A stretch of 12,698 bases of DNA from an uncultured Methanobrevibacter sp. (GTDB taxonomy: Archaea; Methanobacteriota; Methanobacteria; Methanobacteriales; Methanobacteriaceae), in NCBI GenBank assembly GCA_902783085.1, contig CACZPT010000161.1, positions 1 to 12,698 on the forward strand, in the 5' to 3' direction. Made by a program: the position numbers and the translations under genes. Every line of letters begins with the position of its first letter. The first letter of the stretch is position 1. Under the pieces are notes generated by a model that was not told the origin of the DNA, made no database searches, and was given only the letters and a program-made list of their open reading frames with translations. Shown one piece after another: positions 6,698 through 12,698 of the stretch.

Positions 6698-7339
6698 TTA
6701 AAATCCTATTATCATTCGAATTATATTCTCGACCCCAACAGTCATTGATAAATATGTCATAATTCCTGCAATTCCAATGGTTACAAGCCATATTACAACA
6801 TTCCATCTAAATACTTTAGACCCATCTAAATTCCAGATTGGAATCATGTTGAATACTGCCAAGTAACTGTTAATATTAAATCCTAAACTACATATAATGA
6901 ATAGATATTTAAGTCCCGCATTGAAAAATGATTGTCGGTAAATGGTAGCCGCTATTAATAAAAATACTAAAGCAAGTATAATATTAACGATTGGACCTGC
7001 AATTGAAATTATGCCATTTGTTTTTTCATCTAAATATTGGCTATATGTATAAACCGCACCAGGTGCTGCAAATACAAATCCAAAAAATGATGAAATTAAA
7101 GCAAATATTAATCCTGTGGGCCATAATTTAAATTCTGCCCAATATCCATAATGCATTGATGCAAATTTATGGCTTAATTCATGTAAGATAAATCCTAAAC
7201 CTACACCAATCATAACTATTGGATATATGTTTAATAGGGCTGAGACATTTCGTCCAGAATATAATAATGAAAAACTAAGGGAAATAAAAATAAATGCTAT
7301 TATCAAATCTCTTATTTCATTAATTGTAAATTTAAACAT
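6698..7339 (-). CDS. M50-family (site-2 protease type) membrane metalloprotease
   Basis: This 213-residue polytopic membrane protein has about six hydrophobic segments. The zinc site HELSH (53-57) sits at the end of the second segment in GFILHELSHKFASMHYGY. The second half has GPIVNI (115-120) and the third ligand motif NMIPIWNLDGSKV (164-176, Asp172 in LDG), so the catalytic residues are complete. Such proteases cut within or next to the membrane. No PDZ or CBS domain is attached, which makes it one of the minimal archaeal forms. It heads the operon; ycaO starts 1 base after its stop. The start ATG has no Shine-Dalgarno and lies 24.5 bases from the centre of the palindromic TATA box at 7358-7369, suggesting a leaderless message. 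The substrate is unknown, and a role in thioamidation or McrA maturation is only suggested by the gene order. Confidence 0.88.
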   Translation of the reverse strand: MFKFTINEIRDLIIAFIFISLSFSLLYSGRNVSALLNIYPIVMIGVGLGFILHELSHKFASMHYGYWAEFKLWPTGLIFALISSFFGFVFAAPGAVYTYSQYLDEKTNGIISIAGPIVNIILALVFLLIAATIYRQSFFNAGLKYLFIICSLGFNINSYLAVFNMIPIWNLDGSKVFRWNVVIWLVTIGIAGIMTYLSMTVGVENIIRMIIGF

Positions 7340-7357
7340 AATGTTAAAATATCTAAT

Positions 7358-7369
7358 TTTATATATAAA
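7358..7369. promoter_or_regulatory. Bidirectional palindromic TATA box between protease operon and M24 peptidase
   Basis: TTTATATATAAA is a perfect 12-base palindrome in a 51-base divergent gap. Its centre is 27.5 bases before the ATG at 7391 (plus) and 24.5 bases before the ATG at 7339 (minus). It is the only strong TATA-like element placed correctly for both genes. AAAAGC precedes it on the minus-strand side and resembles a BRE, which would favour the M50-ycaO-tfuA-larE direction. Both messages would be leaderless or nearly so. Confidence 0.65.
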
Positions 7370-7390
7370 GCTTTTTCTAAATATTTAACC

Positions 7391-8413
7391 ATGGACTATG
7401 AAAAACTTCATTTAAACAATATTTTAAATAAAATGGAAAATGATGATTATCAAGGGTATATGCTCACACTCTTCACAAATATAGAATATATATCAAATTA
7501 TAAACCAACTAGCTTCGCATTTTGTATCATAAAAGAAAATCCAATTATTTACACATCACAAATGGATATGGAAATAGCTTTAAAAAATTCAACAATTGAA
7601 ATTAAACAATTCGATAATTTTGATAATATGGTGGATGATTTGAAAAAAGAGGGCATAAAAAACTTAGCTATCGAACCATCATTAACATATAATATCTATG
7701 AGAAATTTAGGGATGATTTCAACATTAATTCAAAAGATTATATTGAAAAAGAAAGGATGATTAAAACACCAGCTGAAATTAAAAATATCACAAAAGCAAC
7801 CGAAATTGCACAACTATCACTAAAACAACTTGATTTATTAAATAGAAATGAAACTGAAGATGTTATTGCTTTCGAATTAGTTAAATTAATGATTGAAAAT
7901 GGATCATCTGGCGAGTCTTTTGACACAATACTGACAAGCGGTTCTCCATCTAGCCTTCCCCATGCAACACCTCAAGCAAAACAATTAGAAACTCCAATAC
8001 TAGTCGATTGGGGCTCAAAATATAAGGGGTACTGTTCAGACAACACAAGAACAATTGTTTATACAGAAAAAGAACATGAAATATTTGATATTGTCAAAGA
8101 ATCCCATGACAAAGCAATTAAAGCCATTAAACCAGGATTAAAATGTTGTGAAATCGATAAAATTGCACGTGATGTTATTGGAGAATATGGATATGAAAAA
8201 AATTTCATCCATTCAACAGGACACAGTTTAGGTTTAGATATTCATGAAACACCATCATTTTCACTAAAAGACAATACTATTATTGAAAAAGGAATGGTTA
8301 TAACAGTAGAACCGGGAATATATCTTGAAGGTGAATTCGGTGTTAGACTTGAGGATACAATATCTATTGAAAATAAAGGGAAAATAATTGGTAATCTATC
8401 GCTGAATTTATAA
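7391..8413 (+). CDS. M24-family metallopeptidase (Xaa-Pro aminopeptidase type)
   Basis: This 340-residue cytosolic enzyme has a creatinase-like N-terminal domain (about 1-122) and a pita-bread catalytic domain (about 125-340). All five dimetal ligands are present: D206 (LVDWGSK), D217 (CSDNTR), H278 (STGHSLGLDIHE), E307 (VEPGIY) and E321 (VRLEDT), and H191 and H285 occupy the usual proton-shuttle positions. It likely removes an N-terminal residue preceding proline or trims peptides. Length and layout match PepQ/PepP-like archaeal proteins of about 350 residues. The ATG has a TATA box 27.5 bases upstream and no Shine-Dalgarno, so a leaderless transcript is likely. It is divergent from the protease-ycaO operon and shares its promoter region, which may mean joint control, though a common function is not shown. 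Confidence 0.92.
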   Translation: MDYEKLHLNNILNKMENDDYQGYMLTLFTNIEYISNYKPTSFAFCIIKENPIIYTSQMDMEIALKNSTIEIKQFDNFDNMVDDLKKEGIKNLAIEPSLTYNIYEKFRDDFNINSKDYIEKERMIKTPAEIKNITKATEIAQLSLKQLDLLNRNETEDVIAFELVKLMIENGSSGESFDTILTSGSPSSLPHATPQAKQLETPILVDWGSKYKGYCSDNTRTIVYTEKEHEIFDIVKESHDKAIKAIKPGLKCCEIDKIARDVIGEYGYEKNFIHSTGHSLGLDIHETPSFSLKDNTIIEKGMVITVEPGIYLEGEFGVRLEDTISIENKGKIIGNLSLNL

Positions 8414-8443
8414 TATGGTGTGGTGTTTTCAAGAATCTTTTGG

Positions 8444-8460
8444 AATAAATAGCATTTATT
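8444..8460. repeat. Inverted repeat, possible operator upstream of symporter
   Basis: AATAAAT (8444-8450) and ATTTATT (8454-8460) are perfect complements around AGC. The element lies about 40 bases before the symporter ATG and 31 bases after the M24 peptidase stop. It could be a regulator site overlapping a TATA-like AATAAATA, or a weak 3' structure of the peptidase message. In such AT-rich DNA chance is also possible. Confidence 0.3.
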
Positions 8461-8500
8461 AAGTATTAGTTAATATACATATACTATATATGGTGTAATT

Positions 8501-9796
8501 ATGGGAATGATTTCAAAACTAAAAAAAATAAGCCTAGGTAACTGGATGTTAATGGGCATGTTCTTAGGTTTAATTGTTGGTTTAATTTTGAATGAGTTTG
8601 TATCTGATCAGTTTATTAAAGATGTTATTCTTTTAAATAATGTTTTTTATTTGGGCGGGACAGGTTTCATTAAATTAATGAAAATGCTAGTTGTACCGCT
8701 GGTTTTCTTTTCAATAATTGTTGGAGTAGCTTCAATTTCAGATATTAAAAAAATTGGTACGATTGGAGGTCGAACAATAATTATTTATCTTATAACAACC
8801 GCATTAGCAGTTACCGTTGCTCTTTTAATATCTGGAATAATTAAACCTGGTGCCGGTTTAAATATGGTTGGTGTTGCACAGGCCAATGTTACAACTAATG
8901 CATCCGCATCCAATACAGTTTTAAATATGATTCCAGATAATCCATTTAACTCCCTTGCCAATGGGGATATGTTGCCAGTTATTATATTTGGAGTGCTTAT
9001 TGGAATCATTTTAGCTAAATTAAGGGAAAAAACAAAATTAGTCAACGATTTTTTCACTCAAGGAAATTCAATAATGATGGAAATGACACATATTGTCATG
9101 AAATTCGCACCAATTGGAATTTTCTGTTTGATGGCAAAAACTTTCGCTTCATTAGGTTTAGATACTTTATTACCATTAACTAAATATGTAGGATGTGTTC
9201 TTTTAGGATTAGCCATACAGGCATTTGTTGTTTATCCCGCTCTATTAGTTATTTTAACAAGATTAAATCCAATTAGATTTTTTAAAAAGTTTTTCCCAGT
9301 AATGTTTTTTGCATTTTCATCTTCAACATCAAATGCCACAATACCTTTAAACTTAGAAAAACTTTCTGAATTAGGTGTTTCTCGTGATGTTTCATCATTT
9401 ACTATTCCATTAGGTGCTACAATTAATATGGATGGAACAGCTATTATGCAAGGTTGTGCGGTCATGTTTGCAGCTCAAGCATATGGTATGGATTTAGGAT
9501 TATCGGCTCTTCTTACAGTAATTTTCACGGCAGTAACAGCATCAATTGGAACAGCAGGTGTCCCATCAGTTGGATTAATCACATTAAACATGGTATTCAC
9601 TTCTGTAGGATTACCGGTGGATGCGATTGGTATGATTATGGGAATAGATCATATCTTAGACATGTTTAGAACTGCTGTAAATGTAACTGGGGATGCAATT
9701 TGTACTATGATTGTTTCATTTAAAAATAATTCCTTGGATCTTGATGTATTTAAGGGTAAAAAGGAATCGGGAGAAAAATGGGTGGATATAATTTAA
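8501..9796 (+). CDS. Dicarboxylate/acidic amino acid:cation symporter (DAACS family)
   Basis: This 431-residue membrane transporter has the GltPh/GltP fold: eight membrane segments and two re-entrant hairpins. Key elements are the HP1 serine-rich loop SSSTSNATIP (273-282), NMDGT (309-313, cation site in TM7), the HP2 tip GTAGVPSVG (350-358) and the TM8 motif LDMFRTAVNVTGD with D387, R390, T391, N394 and D398. Arg390 aligns with the arginine that binds the side-chain carboxylate in GltPh, and D387 with the residue that binds the amino group. So aspartate or glutamate is the likely substrate, taken up with Na+ or H+; C4-dicarboxylates remain possible. A hydrophilic, Asn/Thr-rich insert lies at about 128-140. 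GGTG (8492-8495) with a 5-base spacer precedes the ATG. Gaps of 87 bases upstream and over 230 downstream suggest a single-gene transcript. Confidence 0.94.
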   Translation: MGMISKLKKISLGNWMLMGMFLGLIVGLILNEFVSDQFIKDVILLNNVFYLGGTGFIKLMKMLVVPLVFFSIIVGVASISDIKKIGTIGGRTIIIYLITTALAVTVALLISGIIKPGAGLNMVGVAQANVTTNASASNTVLNMIPDNPFNSLANGDMLPVIIFGVLIGIILAKLREKTKLVNDFFTQGNSIMMEMTHIVMKFAPIGIFCLMAKTFASLGLDTLLPLTKYVGCVLLGLAIQAFVVYPALLVILTRLNPIRFFKKFFPVMFFAFSSSTSNATIPLNLEKLSELGVSRDVSSFTIPLGATINMDGTAIMQGCAVMFAAQAYGMDLGLSALLTVIFTAVTASIGTAGVPSVGLITLNMVFTSVGLPVDAIGMIMGIDHILDMFRTAVNVTGDAICTMIVSFKNNSLDLDVFKGKKESGEKWVDII

Positions 9797-10032
9797 AATA
9801 TTAATGAGAATATTCATTATACATGATTATAAAACAAAGAAACAAAACTAAAAACATTAGTTTATAGTATTGGTCAATCAACAAAAATAGGATTTCAACA
9901 AGATGGTTTTTTATAGTATTTTTGCATGTTCATTCTGCTTAACTGCATTGTAAAGTTCATTATCCCAGTAACATGGAAAGAATATAACTATTCAGTACAT
10001 AATAAAAATCATGGCTCTTTTGAAGTGAGAAT
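9797..10032. other. Intergenic region between symporter and MFS exporter
   Basis: I find no convincing gene. It contains an interrupted repeat just after the symporter stop (TAATGA at 9802-9807, TCATTA at 9814-9819), which may be a 3' end structure. There is an 11-base direct repeat TTTATAGTATT at 9861-9871 and 9910-9920, and T runs near 9907-9923 that could act as a terminator. A 36-codon frame (9926-10036) ends in a TGA overlapping the MFS ATG; it has no ribosome site and is not called as a gene. Confidence 0.4.
9975..9990 (+). promoter_or_regulatory. Possible BRE/TATA element for the MFS exporter
   Basis: GGAAAGAATATAACTA combines a purine-rich BRE-like part with a TATA-like core about 48 bases before the MFS ATG. 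This would give an untranslated leader of roughly 20 bases, enough to hold the GTGAG motif (10025-10029), unlike the leaderless genes here. Confidence 0.3.
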
Positions 10033-11418
10033 ATGAATATCAAGTTAGACACAAAAATGCGGTTGTTAGTTCTCTTTACTCTAGCCGCAGCATTAGTAAC
10101 GATAGCACAATCAATAATCACAACGGGCATTGTTTATCTGATGAGTGATTTTTCAGTCACATCAACACAGGCGCAGTGGTCATATTCAGCATTTCTGCTT
10201 GTTGTGGGAGTTATGATTCCATTGAGTGCGTTCATATCACGCCGGTTCAATGCAAGAACAATATTTCTTTTTTCACTGATTACATTCCTTTTAGGATCAA
10301 TTGTATGTTATTTTTCAACTTCATTGATTGTTCTAATTATTGGTAGAGTTCTTCAAGGCATTGGAAACGGTATTATAATGCCATATGTTCAGATATTACT
10401 TCTTAAAACAATTCCTGAAGAAAAATGGCAAACTTATATGGGCATGTATGGTTTGATTGTTGCAATAGCTCCTGTCCTTGGTTCATTCATAGGGGGATTT
10501 GTCATAACCATATATGGCTGGAGAACATTATTCTCATTTTTCGCAATATCTACAACGATTCTTTTAGTTTTAGGTTCAATATTTGTAAAAGATAATACTC
10601 CAATTGAGGATTATCCTCTAGACTATCTGTCTGTCATATTGTCTATTATTGGATGTGCTGGCATAATGCTTGGTTTTACAAATGTTGCAGATTATGGATT
10701 TGCCCACAATTTGGTAATCATACCTATAATCGTTGGAACTGTAGCCTTAATCCTGTTTGTAAGGCGCCAGCCAAAATTGGAAAATCCATTGGTTAACCTG
10801 TCCATACTTAAAAACAAGTATTTCTCAATAGGTACAGTATTTATCTGCATCCTTTATTTCGCTTTGAATGGGTGTACAGCACTTATTCCAATATTCATTC
10901 AGGGTGTAGCCTATAATTCAGCTATCATTTCTGCATCAGTACTATTTCCTGGTGGAATTTTAATAATTTTATTTAATTTCATAGGGCCGCTGCTTACAAA
11001 TAGAATCGGAATCAAAAGGGTTTTGGTTTTGGCTTGTATTTTCTCAATAATAGGATTTGGAACCATGATGTTTTATACTCAGGATACCTCTTTTGAATTC
11101 CTGGTGATTACTCAGTCAATACGTTACATTGGTGCGGGTCTGGCTCTGATGCCTGCAACAACATGGTCTATGACCATGGTGTCTGATAAGGTTGAGGACG
11201 GAACTGCAGTCAACAACACACTAAGACAGATTTTTGCAGCAATTGGTTCATCAGTTCTTGTTGTGATTGTGGCCGTTTTGGCTGGGGGTACTATAGATCA
11301 TAATAATGCTTCCGTTGTTGCGTTCAACCAAACAGCATTGATTTTGCTTGTTTTACATCTTATAATGCTTGTTTTGGCAATATTTTTCATTGACGATAAG
11401 GACAAAATTGAGAAGTGA
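10033..11418 (+). CDS. MFS multidrug-type exporter, DHA2 (EmrB/QacA) family
   Basis: This 461-residue integral membrane protein has about 14 hydrophobic segments, the length and layout of drug:H+ antiporters of the DHA2 branch. Family marks are RVLQGIGNG (105-113, motif B with its Arg) and APVLGSFIGG followed by YGWRTLF (146-167, motif C and following loop). The antiport-signature Pro of motif C is Ser151 here. The loop between spans 2 and 3 (SRRFNARTIF) is a degenerate motif A. The substrate cannot be predicted. Base use differs from neighbours: CTG, CGC and CGG codons appear (for example R10, R70, R71), which are scarce in the other genes, suggesting acquisition from another lineage. It has an SD-like GTGAG 4 bases before the ATG rather than a leaderless start. 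No regulator gene is adjacent. Confidence 0.9.
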   Translation: MNIKLDTKMRLLVLFTLAAALVTIAQSIITTGIVYLMSDFSVTSTQAQWSYSAFLLVVGVMIPLSAFISRRFNARTIFLFSLITFLLGSIVCYFSTSLIVLIIGRVLQGIGNGIIMPYVQILLLKTIPEEKWQTYMGMYGLIVAIAPVLGSFIGGFVITIYGWRTLFSFFAISTTILLVLGSIFVKDNTPIEDYPLDYLSVILSIIGCAGIMLGFTNVADYGFAHNLVIIPIIVGTVALILFVRRQPKLENPLVNLSILKNKYFSIGTVFICILYFALNGCTALIPIFIQGVAYNSAIISASVLFPGGILIILFNFIGPLLTNRIGIKRVLVLACIFSIIGFGTMMFYTQDTSFEFLVITQSIRYIGAGLALMPATTWSMTMVSDKVEDGTAVNNTLRQIFAAIGSSVLVVIVAVLAGGTIDHNNASVVAFNQTALILLVLHLIMLVLAIFFIDDKDKIEK

Positions 11419-11482
11419 TTACATCAAACACTTTTCAAAACTAAGTTGTTATCATGCTGACAGTTGATGTTGATTTAGGTTC

Positions 11483-11652
11483 ATGTTTATTTTTCCAATA
11501 AAAGTAGATTTAAATTCAAATGAGGATTCAATGTCAAAATTGAAGAAGTTTTTGAGGAATATGGTGGGTGTATAAAAAATTTCAAGAAATATTTGCCATA
11601 TATCAGTTGGTTGATTATAAAAATTATTTATAAAGATAATGGATTAAATTAA
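11483..11652 (+). pseudogene. Possible small frameshifted ORF, unrecognised
   Basis: An ATG at 11483, preceded by AGGT, starts a frame (MFIFPIKVDLNSNEDSMSK) that stops at 11575. Adding one base in the A run at 11536-11539 would move it into a frame open to TAA at 11650-11652 with protein-like content (IEEVFEEYGGCIKNFKKYLP). The joined product would be about 56 residues of unknown family. It ends inside the promoter of the next gene. Chance is possible in AT-rich DNA, so this is a weak call. Confidence 0.25.
11627..11634 (+). promoter_or_regulatory. TATA box of the alpha/beta hydrolase gene
   Basis: TTTATAAA, an 8-base palindrome, is centred at 11630.5, exactly 27.5 bases before the ATG at 11658. 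Together with the absence of a Shine-Dalgarno motif this predicts a leaderless transcript. Confidence 0.6.
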
Positions 11653-11657
11653 TTATC

Positions 11658-12416
11658 ATGGAAGTAAATTATATCTTTGAAGGTAGTGGAGACAAAACAA
11701 TTGTTTTCATACATGGATTGGCGGATAGTCTTGAATATTGGATGGGATTATATTCAATGTTAAAGAATGAATATAAAATATTATTATATGATGTCCGAGG
11801 CCATTGCAATTCTAGTTTAGGTGAAAACGAATTCACAATGGATTTACTTGCAGAAGATTTACATAATTTATTTTTAAAATTAAACATTGAAAAAGCCAGT
11901 TTAGTTGGCTTATCATTAGGCGGAAACATCGCGTTAACATTCACTTTAAAATATTCGGAATTTGTAGATAAAATAATTTTAATGTCCAGTTATAGCGAAA
12001 ATGATGATAATTTAACATCAAAACTAATTGAATTTAAAAATACTATCAATATATCATATGAAGTATTTTTTGATAATATGGTTAAATATGTTATTCCACA
12101 GGAAGTTTATGATGAAAATAGGGAAGTTTTGGAAGTAGTTAAAAATATGAAAGCTGAAACAGCCAATATTAAAGCTATTGAAAATGGAATAGATGTTGTT
12201 ATCAATTTCAATATTACAGATCAATTATCAAAAATAGAAAATAAAACATTAATATTATATGGTATTGATGATGATATTGTCTCTTTAAACCTAGCACAAG
12301 TATTAAATAATAATATTAAAAATTCTGAGTTAATAATTTTTGATAATACAAAACATAATTTATTGATTGAAAATAATATTTCAAAAATATTAAAATTAAT
12401 TAAAGAGTTTATATAA
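11658..12416 (+). CDS. Alpha/beta-fold hydrolase
   Basis: This 252-residue soluble enzyme has the canonical single-domain alpha/beta-hydrolase fold. The oxyanion-loop HG is at 19-20 (IVFIHGLADS), followed by YDVRGHCNS (44-52) and the nucleophile elbow GLSLGG with Ser86. The acid is probably Asp205 in YGIDDDIV, and the base His233 in TKHNLL. The triad is complete and the length is typical of the BioH / enol-lactonase / esterase group; the cap region (about 115-185) is short and helical. The substrate cannot be assigned. Composition is very AT-rich (many AAT, ATT, AAA codons), matching the host-like part of the window. It stands alone with its own TATA box and no Shine-Dalgarno. Confidence 0.9.
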   Translation: MEVNYIFEGSGDKTIVFIHGLADSLEYWMGLYSMLKNEYKILLYDVRGHCNSSLGENEFTMDLLAEDLHNLFLKLNIEKASLVGLSLGGNIALTFTLKYSEFVDKIILMSSYSENDDNLTSKLIEFKNTINISYEVFFDNMVKYVIPQEVYDENREVLEVVKNMKAETANIKAIENGIDVVINFNITDQLSKIENKTLILYGIDDDIVSLNLAQVLNNNIKNSELIIFDNTKHNLLIENNISKILKLIKEFI

Positions 12417-12698
12417 TATTCTAAAAATCCCTATTCTAGTTTAAAATACGTCAATAAGAAAGATATGTTTCAAACAGAATGTTTAATTTAACATTAACCG
12501 TAGAACTGGTGGTGTTGTGGAATGTTGCTTTAGATGTTGGATTAATCTTTGATGATTGCTTTTAATCACAATATATGTAACACATAATATTTTATATTAA
12601 CTGATATTAAGACATTTTTTAAGAGGAAAACACATAACTCAATAATTGTCTAATTTAGTTCTTTTATTAATTTTACGAGTTTTATAGTTCTTTTTTTA
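12417..12698. other. AT-rich intergenic tail without a recognised gene
   Basis: No gene can be supported. A 28-codon ATG frame (12479-12565) lacks a ribosome site and any recognisable content. The stretch 12585-12604 (ATAATATTTTATATTAACTG) resembles a promoter and could belong to a gene beyond the right edge. T-rich sequence at 12658-12698 could be a terminator. Confidence 0.4.

Noticed and set aside
9861..9920. Repeated TTTATAGTATT as part of a repeat array
   Set aside because: Only two copies of 11 bases in AT-rich DNA with a non-conserved spacer; not a CRISPR or iteron array.
12479..12565. 28-codon ATG frame after the hydrolase
   Set aside because: No ribosome site, no correctly spaced TATA box and no recognisable content; expected by chance.

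Overview
The window looks like an AT-rich methanogenic archaeon of the Methanobacteriales, most likely Methanobrevibacter or a close relative. Three things point there. A YcaO/TfuA pair of the type that thioamidates a glycine in methyl-coenzyme M reductase (McrA) is present. Archaeal TATA boxes of the type TTTATA(TA)AA sit close in front of start codons. Several genes have no visible ribosome binding site. No rRNA, tRNA, CRISPR array, insertion sequence or attachment site was found. The species is an inference.

Layout. Positions 1-897 hold a frameshifted and truncated GNAT acetyltransferase pseudogene (144-369, minus) and an orphan single-span membrane protein with an acidic, Trp-rich tail (467-835, minus). 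Positions 898-3860 are a plus-strand cluster: ATZ/TRZ-type amidohydrolase, universal stress protein, four-CBS-domain protein and an unrecognised 154-residue protein, with gaps of 10-42 bases. Positions 3861-7339 are a compact minus-strand operon, in transcription order M50 site-2-type protease, ycaO, tfuA, larE-like; the junctions are a 1-base gap, an overlap or near-overlap, and a 4-base overlap. An M24 (Xaa-Pro type) peptidase (7391-8413) is divergent from it. Next come two transporters on the plus strand, a dicarboxylate/acidic amino acid:cation symporter (8501-9796) and a 14-span DHA2-type MFS exporter (10033-11418), and finally an alpha/beta hydrolase (11658-12416).

How the genes may work together. 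YcaO activates a backbone amide with ATP and TfuA assists sulfur delivery; in methanogens this pair makes the thioglycine in the McrA active site. Here the pair is followed, in an overlapping reading frame, by a LarE-like PP-loop sulfur transferase with three cysteines placed as in Fe-S-type LarE proteins. It could be the dedicated sulfur donor, because no larB or larC partner is visible. The membrane protease heading the operon has no known place in this pathway. The plus-strand cluster combines a possible nucleoside or aminohydrolase enzyme with two proteins from families that bind adenine nucleotides (USP and CBS).

Promoters. Three plus-strand genes (898, 7391, 11658) have a palindromic TATA box whose centre lies exactly 27.5 bases before the A of ATG, so their transcripts are probably leaderless. 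Two of these boxes lie between divergent genes and could serve both directions. Genes inside clusters, and the two transporters, instead carry short Shine-Dalgarno-like motifs.
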